5,396 nucleotides of DNA, from positions 1 to 5,396 of the forward strand of contig DNLZ01000404.1 in the NCBI GenBank assembly GCA_003488325.1, written 5' to 3'. The position numbers and the translations under genes were made by a program. This DNA comes from Planctomycetaceae bacterium (lineage in GTDB: Bacteria > Planctomycetota > Planctomycetia > Pirellulales > UBA1268). Shown one piece after another: positions 1-5,252 of the stretch (positions are counted from its first letter, which is position 1; every line of letters starts with the position of its first letter). The notes below the pieces were generated by a model that did not search any database, was not told the origin of the DNA, and was given only the letters and a program-made list of their open reading frames with translations.

Positions 1-32
1 CCCGTCGTCGCTCCACCTGCGCGGGACGTGCT

Positions 33-1637
33 TCAGGGCTCGACGGCACGGGCCATCGCCTCGGCCACGCGCATCGTGCCGAGGGGCTCGCGCTCGGCGA
101 ACGCCCCGTCGACGCCCCCCGGGGGCCAGGTGGCCGGATCGGCATAGCGGCCGTCATCCTCGTAGTGCGCCTGCAGTCGGCCAATCTCCCCGCGGAGTTC
201 GGCGAAGAGCCGTGTCACCTCGGGCCGCGCCGCGTCGACCGGGTCGAACAGCAGGTTGTGCTGCTCCAGCGGATCGGCCACGAGATCGAAGAGCTCCCAG
301 GCGTCCTTCTTCCAGTAGTGAATCAGCTTGTGCGTCGCCGTGCGCACGCCGTAGTGCGCCCGCGTGTTGTGGTGGCCGGGATCATGGTAGTAGCGGTAGT
401 AGACGCTCGACCGCCAGTCGTCGGGGCGCTCGCCGCGCAGGAGGGGCACGACGCTGCGCCCCTGCATCCACTCCGGCACCGGCACGCCCGCGAGATCGAG
501 GAACGTGGGCGCGAGGTCGATGTTCGCGACGAGGGCTTCGGGGGTGCCGCCGGCCACGATGCCGGGTCCGCGCACGATGAGCGGCACCCGCAGGCCCGGC
601 TCGTACATGAACCGCTTGTCGTAAAGCCCGAGATCCCCGAGGTACCACCCGTTGTCGGCCGAATAGATCACGACGGTGGTCGCCGCGAGGCCCGTGCGGT
701 CGAGCTCGTCGAGCACCTTTCCGACGTTGTCGTCGACACCCTGCACGCAGGCGAGGTAGTCCTGCATGTAGCGCTGGTACTTCCACGCCACCAGTTCGCT
801 GCCCGTCAGGACGCGGCCGTCCACCTCGACGGTATCGGGCTTCGCACCGAGCCAGGCCTGGCGGGCCTTTCCCTCGATCCCCCGCGGCGGCTCGAGCTTG
901 AGATCCCGCCTCGTCAGGTCGCGGGCGACGGTCTGTTCATTTTCCGGCAGGGCCGCCGGCCGGGTCGCGTAGTCGTCGTGGAGCGTCTCGGGCTCGGGAA
1001 TCACGGCATCCCTGAACCGCGCCTTGTTCCGCTCGTCCGGCGCCCACTCGCGGTGCGGCGCCTTGTGGTGGAGCATGAGGAAGAACGGCTTCTCGGCGGG
1101 ACGGGTGCGCAGGAACTCCACGCCGAGATCGCCCGTGATGTCGGTCGCATGCCCCTCGATCGTGAGCCGCCCGCCCCCGGGGACGAGGAACGCCGGATCG
1201 TGGTAGACGCCCTGCCCCGGCAGCACGATCCAGCGGTCGAATCCCGTGGGGTCGCTGCCGAGATGCCACTTGCCGATCATGCCGGTGTGGTAGCCGGCCT
1301 GCTGGAGCCTCTTGGCCACGTGATCGCGCGATCCGTCGAAGCGGTTGAAGACCGGCACTCCGTTCCTGTGGGAGTACTGCCCGGTGAGGAGTGTCGCGCG
1401 ACTCGGCGTGCAGATGGAGTTGGTCACGAACGAGTTCGTGAATCGCGCCCCCTCGGCGGCGAGGCGATCGAGGTGGGGCGTCGTGTTCACCCGCGACCCG
1501 TACGCCGAGATCGCGTGCTGGGCATGATCATCCGAAAAGATGAAGAGGATGTTCGGGCGTGGGGGGGCGGCCGCGCCCGTCACGCACCACATCACCCCCA
1601 GCAGGGTCACGAGCCACTCGGTCATCCCCCGGTTCAT
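33..1637 (-). CDS. Secreted S1-family sulfatase (arylsulfatase-like)
   Basis: Predicted to hydrolyse a sulfate ester, probably on a sulfated glycan, outside the cytoplasm. The 534-residue product starts with a hydrophobic leader (about residues 8-24, likely cut after GAAA), then enters the alkaline-phosphatase-like sulfatase fold at PNILFIFSDDH. The signature CTPSR lies at 76-80, with C76 the residue converted to formylglycine. Other expected active-site parts are visible: D36/D37 and D328/N329 (SADNG) as calcium ligands, GKWHLG with K123 and H125, H195 in HKAPH, and K341. The C-terminal part (GVRTATHKLIHYW, then WELFDLVADPLEQHNL) is the usual small C-terminal subdomain. The length is normal and nothing is broken. 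The ATG at 1637 is preceded by GGGAG six bases upstream; a second Met at residue 5 is less likely. Activity needs a formylglycine-generating enzyme, which is not in this window. The sulfatase class is clear, but the substrate and S1 subfamily cannot be read from sequence alone. Confidence 0.95.
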   Translation of the reverse strand: MNRGMTEWLVTLLGVMWCVTGAAAPPRPNILFIFSDDHAQHAISAYGSRVNTTPHLDRLAAEGARFTNSFVTNSICTPSRATLLTGQYSHRNGVPVFNRFDGSRDHVAKRLQQAGYHTGMIGKWHLGSDPTGFDRWIVLPGQGVYHDPAFLVPGGGRLTIEGHATDITGDLGVEFLRTRPAEKPFFLMLHHKAPHREWAPDERNKARFRDAVIPEPETLHDDYATRPAALPENEQTVARDLTRRDLKLEPPRGIEGKARQAWLGAKPDTVEVDGRVLTGSELVAWKYQRYMQDYLACVQGVDDNVGKVLDELDRTGLAATTVVIYSADNGWYLGDLGLYDKRFMYEPGLRVPLIVRGPGIVAGGTPEALVANIDLAPTFLDLAGVPVPEWMQGRSVVPLLRGERPDDWRSSVYYRYYHDPGHHNTRAHYGVRTATHKLIHYWKKDAWELFDLVADPLEQHNLLFDPVDAARPEVTRLFAELRGEIGRLQAHYEDDGRYADPATWPPGGVDGAFAEREPLGTMRVAEAMARAVEP

Positions 1638-1679
1638 GCATCTCTCCCGCTGTCGTACCCGCGTTCCCGCGCGGGCGAA

Positions 1680-1708
1680 GCATCGACCCTGACCGATGCG
1701 TCGGTCGG
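1680..1708. repeat. Two overlapping, mutually exclusive inverted repeats
   Basis: GCATCG (1680-1685) is complementary to CGATGC (1694-1699) across an 8-base loop. GACCGA (1691-1696) is complementary to TCGGTC (1701-1706) across a 4-base loop, extendable by a T-G and a C-G pair to 1689-1708. The two share bases 1694-1699, so only one could form in RNA at a time. The element starts about 43 bases upstream of the sulfatase start codon, where an operator or 5' leader could lie. In GC-rich DNA six-base arms can occur by chance. Confidence 0.35.
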
Positions 1709-1786
1709 CCCGAGGCGATCGTGGACTCCGCGCCCGACCCCGTCAACCCGCGCGAAGCGGGCGACGATGACGGGCCGCGTGGCAGG

Positions 1787-1795
1787 TGGTATACC
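1787..1795 (+). promoter_or_regulatory. Possible extended -10 element for the DUF606 gene
   Basis: TGGTATACC reads as TG-n-TATACC, an extended -10 pattern, 36 bases before the ATG at 1832. It stands out as AT-rich within GC-rich DNA. Its core GGTATACC (1788-1795) is also a perfect 8-base palindrome. No good -35 hexamer lies at the right distance, so this is only a candidate. Confidence 0.3.
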
Positions 1796-1831
1796 CCGGG
1801 CGGATCGGTTCACCCCGGAGTCGCCCCACCC

Positions 1832-2275
1832 ATGGACCTCGTCTGGCTTGCGCTCGCGATCGGCGCGGGAGGCTGCATCGCCCTCCAGGCGGCGGCCAAC
1901 GGCTCCCTGCGGTCCGCCATCGGCAATCCCTGGCATGCCGCATTCTTCTCGATCTGCGGCACGATGATCACGGCGCTCGCCTTCATGCTCGTGGCACGCC
2001 CACCCGCGCCCGCGCTCTCCGCCGTGCGCGGCACACCGTGGTGGAACTGGATCGGCGGGCCGCTCGGCGCGATGATCGTGCTGACGGGCGCCGCCCTCAT
2101 CTCGAAACTCGGGTCCGCCGCCTTCATCTCGGCCTTCGTCGGCGGGCAGCTCATCCTCTCGCTGATCCTCGATCACTTCGGCTGGATGGACCTGCCGCAA
2201 CAGCCGATCACCCCCGGCAGGCTCGCCGGTGCGGCGATGGTGTTCGGCGGCGTGCTGCTCGTGCGCTACTTCTGA
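1832..2275 (+). CDS. DUF606/YdcZ-type small membrane protein (DMT superfamily)
   Basis: A 147-residue, very hydrophobic protein of the DMT_YdcZ (DUF606) family, a half-size branch of the drug/metabolite transporter superfamily; the substrate is unknown. Five membrane segments are visible at about 3-23, 34-55, 72-91, 94-115 and 129-146. Family-like features are the early QAAANGSLRSAIGNPWHAA stretch, the WWNWIGGPLGA entry to helix 3, GSAAFISAFVGGQL, LILDHFG after helix 4 and the final GAAMVFGGVLLVR. Length matches single-domain family members. The frame is open further upstream, but ATG 1832 is chosen because it starts right at the first helix and has GGAG 11 bases before it; the upstream extension is proline- and arginine-rich without family character. 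The gene ends 12 bases from the convergent desaturase. Its six Arg/Lys residues split three and three between the two sides of the membrane, as in dual-topology proteins. Family call is firm, function open. Confidence 0.85.
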   Translation: MDLVWLALAIGAGGCIALQAAANGSLRSAIGNPWHAAFFSICGTMITALAFMLVARPPAPALSAVRGTPWWNWIGGPLGAMIVLTGAALISKLGSAAFISAFVGGQLILSLILDHFGWMDLPQQPITPGRLAGAAMVFGGVLLVRYF

Positions 2276-2287
2276 CGCGCCGCGCCG

Positions 2288-3211
2288 TCAGCCGGCGGAC
2301 AGCGCCCGCTCGCGGACGCGGACGTGGCGCGGCCGCACCACGTCCGTCGCCAGACCGGCCCGCTCCAGCAGCAGGATCACGTAGTAGGTGGGATCGATCT
2401 CCCACCAGCGGTGCTGCACGCTCGCGCTCGCCGGGTCGTGGTGGTGGTTGTTGTGCCACCCCTCCCCCATCGCCACGAGGCCGACGAGCCAGTTGTTGCG
2501 ACTGTCCTCGCTCGTCTCGTAGGTGCGGTAGCCGAAGAGGTGCGTCAGCGAGTTCACGCTCCACGTGATGTGCCACACGAGGACGGTGCGGACGTAGACG
2601 CCCCACACGACCCAGCTGGCGGCCAGCCGCAGCGCCTCCGCCCGCTCGCCCGTCGTCCACCAGCCGACCGCGTATCCCGCGAGCGCGAAGAGGACCGCAT
2701 GGGCGAGGTAGATCCAGATCACTGAATAGTGCTTCCGTTCGAGCCACCGGTAGTAGTCGTCGGCGAGGATGTCGCGGGCGTACTTCTCGAAGAAGGCGTA
2801 CGTGCGGCGCTGCGGCGCGGCGCGAAAGAGCCAGCCCGCATGCGACCAGCCGATGCCGTCACGCGGTGAATGGGGGTCGAGTTCCTCATCGGAATGGACG
2901 TGGTGGAGCCGGTGATTGGCGACCCACCGGGCCGGCGTGTCCTCGAGGGAGCACAGGGCGAGCGTGGCGAACGAGCGTTCGAGCCAGCGTGGCACCGTGA
3001 GGCTGCGGTGCGCGAGCAGCCGGTGGTAGCAGAGGTTGATGCCGAGGGTGCCGAACACGTTCGTGCCGACGAGCGCGAGGATGACCCCGGACCAGCTGAA
3101 GCACCAGGGCAGCAAGGCGAGGCAGGCGAGCAGGTGCACGCCGCCGATCGGCACCACGTACTCCCAGTGCACCCTGCCGACGCGTGGCCCACGGACGACG
3201 GCGGATTCCAC
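2288..3211 (-). CDS. Delta-9-type fatty acid desaturase (membrane di-iron)
   Basis: Predicted to place a cis double bond in a membrane acyl chain (acyl-CoA or acyl-lipid; the form cannot be told here) using a di-iron centre, oxygen and an electron donor, thereby raising membrane fluidity. With the GTG at 3211 the product has 307 residues. The three histidine boxes are intact: HRLLAH (63-68), HRLHH (100-104) and HNNHH (253-257), plus NSLTH (220-224) supplying the further ligand. The context DEELDPHSPRDGIGWSHAGW and GEGWHNNHHHDP is typical of the stearoyl-CoA desaturase-like group. Hydrophobic segments lie at about 19-35, 41-60, 164-185 and 194-213. The frame stays open another 103 codons upstream to an ATG at 3520, but that extension is low-complexity Arg/Gly/Pro, while GTG 3211 has AGAAGGGAG five bases before it and starts where homology begins. 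It is divergent from mscL. No cytochrome b5 or ferredoxin domain is fused, so the electron donor must come from elsewhere. Confidence 0.93.
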   Translation of the reverse strand: MESAVVRGPRVGRVHWEYVVPIGGVHLLACLALLPWCFSWSGVILALVGTNVFGTLGINLCYHRLLAHRSLTVPRWLERSFATLALCSLEDTPARWVANHRLHHVHSDEELDPHSPRDGIGWSHAGWLFRAAPQRRTYAFFEKYARDILADDYYRWLERKHYSVIWIYLAHAVLFALAGYAVGWWTTGERAEALRLAASWVVWGVYVRTVLVWHITWSVNSLTHLFGYRTYETSEDSRNNWLVGLVAMGEGWHNNHHHDPASASVQHRWWEIDPTYYVILLLERAGLATDVVRPRHVRVRERALSAG

Positions 3212-3216
3212 GCTGA

Positions 3217-3225
3217 CTCCCTTCT
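3217..3225 (-). promoter_or_regulatory. Ribosome binding site fixing the desaturase GTG start
   Basis: On the minus strand AGAAGGGAG lies five bases before GTG (3211-3209). This strong Shine-Dalgarno match is what decides for the 307-residue product over the 410-residue open frame. Confidence 0.75.
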
Positions 3226-3231
3226 GCGGTG

Positions 3232-3244
3232 CGGTCCGGGACCG
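3232..3244. repeat. 13-base dyad just upstream of the desaturase ribosome site
   Basis: CGGTCC (3232-3237) and GGACCG (3239-3244) form a perfect inverted repeat around G3238, six bases upstream of the desaturase Shine-Dalgarno. As DNA it could be an operator half-site pair; as RNA only about four pairs could form. Chance occurrence is possible. Confidence 0.25.
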
Positions 3245-3354
3245 GATGCCTGGGTGCGGACCTGGTAGCGGCCTTCGACCTCCGGTGGATTGTCCGGGCG
3301 TGGGCCGACTGGGCAAGCCCTCGTCCGGATTCCCCCGAGTCGCGTGCCGCCCGC

Positions 3355-3403
3355 CGCGACCGGTCGCGCCACGTGGGCAAACTGCGCCACGGCGTCGCGC
3401 GAC
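3355..3403. promoter_or_regulatory. Palindrome and direct-repeat cluster, candidate operator
   Basis: CGCGACCGGTCGCG (3355-3368) is a perfect 14-base palindrome. GCGCCACG occurs twice in the same orientation, at 3366-3373 and 3384-3391, 18 bases apart. GTCGCGCGAC (3394-3403) is a perfect 10-base palindrome that repeats the GTCGCG half-site of the first, 31 bases on. A CACGTG hexamer sits at 3370-3375. The cluster ends three bases before the candidate -35 box of mscL, the place where a regulator could act on mscL, the desaturase or both. No regulator can be named. Confidence 0.4.
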
Positions 3404-3406
3404 TGG

Positions 3407-3436
3407 TTGCCACCAAGAACGCGCGGCTGCTAAGAC
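3407..3436 (+). promoter_or_regulatory. Weak candidate promoter for mscL
   Basis: TTGCCA (3407-3412) matches five of six positions of a sigma-70 -35 box. TAAGAC (3431-3436) is a poor -10 (three of six) after an 18-base spacer. It would give an untranslated leader of roughly 105 bases. The position just after the palindrome cluster supports it, but the -10 is weak. Confidence 0.3.
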
Positions 3437-3547
3437 TTCGGCCCGCGAGACGCGCCATCCCACTCGACCGGGGCGGGGCCGGCGACGACCGTCCCGCTCC
3501 GACCACACCGCTTCCGACACACCGACCCACCCGAGGAGATCGACCCC

Positions 3548-4012
3548 ATGAGCCTGATGAAGGAATTCCGCGAGTTCGCGATGCGTGGCAACGTCATCGA
3601 CCTGGCGGTCGGTGTCGTGATCGGCGGGGCGTTCGGCAAGATCATCAGCTCACTCGTCGCCAACATCATCATGCCGCCGCTCAACCTGCTCACGAGCAAG
3701 TACGGCGTCAACTTCAACGACCTCGCGCTCAAGATTCGCACGGAGTCGCCCAAGCTCAACGCGGACGGCACGATGGTCATGGTCGACGGCAAGCCCGAGA
3801 TGGCCTTCCAGGACTACGCCATCCTCAATTACGGACCATTCATCCAGTCGGTCATCGATTTTCTGCTCGTCGCCGTGGCCCTCTTCATCGTCATCAAGAT
3901 CATGAACACCGCGAAGGCCAGGTTCGAGGAGAAGAAGGTCGAGCAGGCGCCCCCGACGCCCGAGGATGTCGTGCTCCTCCGCGAGATCCGCGACGCGCTC
4001 GCGCGGCGGTGA
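3548..4012 (+). CDS. mscL: Large-conductance mechanosensitive channel MscL
   Basis: Forms a homopentameric inner-membrane pore that opens when membrane tension nears lysis, releasing solutes during osmotic downshock. The 154-residue product matches E. coli MscL almost residue for residue at its N-terminus (MS..KEFREFAMRGNV.DLAVGV.IG.AFGKI.SSLVA), so L19, V23 and the glycines at 22, 26 and 30 keep their E. coli numbers; L19 and V23 form the hydrophobic gate. TM1 spans about 15-44, TM2 about 98-119. The charged end with LLREIRDAL (143-151) is the C-terminal helix that bundles in the cytoplasm. The periplasmic loop is 20 residues longer than in E. coli, judged from M42 to the conserved YG.FIQ at 95-100, and carries the segment KLNADGTMVMVDGKPE. 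ATG 3548 has GAGGAG nine bases before it. It is followed in the same direction, after 106 bases, by a ligand-gated channel gene. Confidence 0.97.
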   Translation: MSLMKEFREFAMRGNVIDLAVGVVIGGAFGKIISSLVANIIMPPLNLLTSKYGVNFNDLALKIRTESPKLNADGTMVMVDGKPEMAFQDYAILNYGPFIQSVIDFLLVAVALFIVIKIMNTAKARFEEKKVEQAPPTPEDVVLLREIRDALARR

Positions 4013-4028
4013 CGCCCGCGGGCGGGCG
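4013..4028 (+). terminator. GC hairpin directly after the mscL stop
   Basis: CGCCCG (4013-4018) pairs with CGGGCG (4023-4028) over a 4-base loop, starting at the first base after TGA. The same bases contain the 12-base perfect palindrome 4013-4024. No T-run follows, so it is not a classic intrinsic terminator; it could act as a 3'-end stabiliser or attenuate read-through into the next gene. Confidence 0.35.
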
Positions 4029-4050
4029 ACCGCGACGCCTCACCTGGCCG

Positions 4051-4066
4051 CGGCGCCCGAGCGCCG
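4051..4066 (+). terminator. Second hairpin in the mscL to channel spacer
   Basis: CGGCGC (4051-4056) pairs perfectly with GCGCCG (4061-4066) around the loop CCGA. It lies 23 bases after the first hairpin and 52 bases before the next start codon. A 10-base palindrome CTCCGCGGAG follows at 4081-4090. No T-tract is present, so a terminator role is uncertain. Confidence 0.3.
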
Positions 4067-4118
4067 ATCTCGCCGGTCGACTCCGCGGAGGACCGGGCAC
4101 CCTTCCTGGAACAGGCTC

Positions 4119-5195
4119 ATGACGACACGCTCGCGCCGCGCGGCAGCCTGCGTCGTCGGCCTCGCCATGCTTCTGTGCGTCGCGGCGGCCGAGGCCATCG
4201 AGCCCGGCATGCCGAATCCTCCCGCGTCACCGACTCGGGTGCGGTGCGCGCTCCTCATCGTCGACGTCATCGACATCGACGACGTCAGCGAGTCGTTCGA
4301 GGCCAAGATCTCGCTGGTCGCGAGCTGGCACGATCCACGGCTGGCCTTCGATGCAGCCGCCGAGGGAACCGAGCGAAAACTCTTCCAGGGCGGCTACCAG
4401 GTGGCCGAGGTCTTCGCGGGCTGGTGGCCTCAGCTGGTGCTGGTGAACGAGATCAGCCTCGGCGACACCACGGCCGTCACGATCGAAGTCGCCCCGGATG
4501 GCGGAGTGCGCCTCATGCAGCAGCGGACCGTGCGGCTCGAGACCCCGATGCAGCTGCACGACTACCCGTTCGACCAGCAGCGATTGCGGGCCATCCTCCT
4601 CCCGTTCGGAAGCACGATCGATGACGTCGTGCTCGAGGTCGATGAACGCTACACCGACACGACCGACGAGCTCGTTCGTCGCAACGAGGATGTCAACGTC
4701 GCGGGCTGGATTCTCCGGCACCTGGAGATGGCCGCGGACGAGACATTCCTGTCCACGGGGACAGGTCAACGAACGTTCTCCCGGCTCGTGGCGACGATCC
4801 ACCTCGAGCGCCGGAGTTGGCAGCTGGTCTGGCAGCTGCTCTTTCCGCTGGTCGTGATCGTCTCGATGATCTGGTCGATCTTCTGGATCGACCCCGAGTC
4901 GCTGTCCGACCGGCTCAATGTCTCGTTCATCGGCGTGCTGACGATCGTCGCCTACCAATTCGTGGTGATCGACCACATGCCGCGGATGTCGTACCTGACG
5001 TTCACCGACACGCTGCTCCTGGTCTCGTTCGTGACGATGTCGGCGACGATTCCCCAGAGCCTCGTCATCGACTCGCTCGTGCGGAAGGGACAAACCGGCC
5101 GCGCCCGGCGGATCGATCTCACCTGCCGCTGGGCCTTTCCCCTGGCCTATCTCATCGCCATCGCCGCCACCGTCGCGTGGTTCGCGGGGCACTGA
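4119..5195 (+). CDS. Prokaryotic pentameric ligand-gated ion channel (ELIC-like)
   Basis: Member of the Cys-loop receptor superfamily in its bacterial form; expected to be a homopentamer with a periplasmic ligand-binding domain and a four-helix pore. The 358-residue product has a signal peptide (RR, hydrophobic 8-19, likely cut after AEA at 26). The beta-sandwich domain (about 38-233) shows WHDPRL (70-75) and the Pro-loop YPFDQQ (149-154); the two cysteines of animal receptors are replaced by T142 and L156. M1 is about 238-257 with its conserved proline P243, M2 about 264-284, the M2-M3 turn HMPRMSYLTF, M3 about 295-316, M4 about 338-356. The M2 region SDRLNVSF..VLT.VAYQF aligns best with the Erwinia channel ELIC. 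D264 just before M2 suggests cation selectivity. ATG 4119 is chosen because the signal peptide starts there; TGGAACAGG upstream is only a weak ribosome site. The M3-M4 loop is short, as in bacteria. Ligand unknown. It follows mscL by 106 bases. Confidence 0.92.
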   Translation: MTTRSRRAAACVVGLAMLLCVAAAEAIEPGMPNPPASPTRVRCALLIVDVIDIDDVSESFEAKISLVASWHDPRLAFDAAAEGTERKLFQGGYQVAEVFAGWWPQLVLVNEISLGDTTAVTIEVAPDGGVRLMQQRTVRLETPMQLHDYPFDQQRLRAILLPFGSTIDDVVLEVDERYTDTTDELVRRNEDVNVAGWILRHLEMAADETFLSTGTGQRTFSRLVATIHLERRSWQLVWQLLFPLVVIVSMIWSIFWIDPESLSDRLNVSFIGVLTIVAYQFVVIDHMPRMSYLTFTDTLLLVSFVTMSATIPQSLVIDSLVRKGQTGRARRIDLTCRWAFPLAYLIAIAATVAWFAGH

Positions 5196-5210
5196 CCGTC
5201 GCGAGCCGGT

Positions 5211-5246
5211 GGGGCCGTTCGCGGCCGCTCCTCCGGCCACGGCCCC
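5211..5246. terminator. Hairpin between convergent genes, possible two-way terminator
   Basis: GGGGCCGT (5211-5218) pairs perfectly with ACGGCCCC (5239-5246). Inside, GGCC at 5223-5226 can pair with GGCC at 5235-5238, leaving a short bulge. It lies between the stop codons of the channel gene and the convergent partial gene, the expected place for a bidirectional terminator. There is no T-run on either side. Confidence 0.4.
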
Positions 5247-5252
5247 CGCCGA

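Larger units (their letters stand above)
1638..1831. promoter_or_regulatory. Divergent spacer between sulfatase and DUF606 gene
   Basis: These 194 bases separate two divergent genes, so they should hold the promoters of both. I see no gene here: open frames running through it lack a ribosome site and any family resemblance. It contains several inverted repeats (1666-1675, 1680-1708, 1747-1761) and a possible extended -10 element at 1787-1795. No convincing -35 box pairs with it, which is common in high-GC bacteria. Confidence 0.5.
3212..3547. other. 336-base divergent spacer, desaturase to mscL, no gene
   Basis: No convincing gene lies here. Open frames crossing it are GC-rich read-throughs with Arg/Pro-rich translations and no recognisable domain. 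The spacer holds the desaturase ribosome site (3217-3225), an odd-centred dyad next to it (3232-3244), a 14-base perfect palindrome (3355-3368), an 8-base direct repeat (3366-3373 and 3384-3391), a second palindrome (3394-3403), a weak promoter candidate (3407-3436) and the mscL ribosome site (3533-3538). The stretch 3437-3532 is C-rich and shows nothing definite. Confidence 0.6.

Noticed and set aside
1559..1831. Upstream extension of the DUF606 frame into the sulfatase gene
   Set aside because: It would overlap the sulfatase start, lacks family resemblance, and would place a long polar tail before the first membrane helix.
165..1967. 600-codon open frame on the plus strand, opposite the sulfatase
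   Set aside because: It is antisense to a sulfatase with an intact active site; its translation is Arg/Val/Pro-rich with no domain. Long antisense frames are usual in GC-rich genes.
2283..2297. Hairpin CGCCG/CGGCG at the junction of the convergent DUF606 and desaturase genes
   Set aside because: Only five base pairs, overlapping the desaturase stop codon, with no T-run; in such GC-rich DNA this is expected by chance.
3212..3520. N-terminal extension of 103 codons on the desaturase frame
   Set aside because: The extension is low-complexity Arg/Gly/Pro sequence, and a strong ribosome site with a GTG codon lies exactly where family similarity begins.
3966..4118. Upstream extension of the ligand-gated channel frame, overlapping the end of mscL
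   Set aside because: The extra residues are Arg/Ser-rich and would bury the signal peptide, which starts cleanly at ATG 4119.
2708..4857. Several mid-sized frames inside the desaturase, mscL and channel genes on other frames
   Set aside because: All are shadows of well-supported genes, with biased composition and no start signals or domains.
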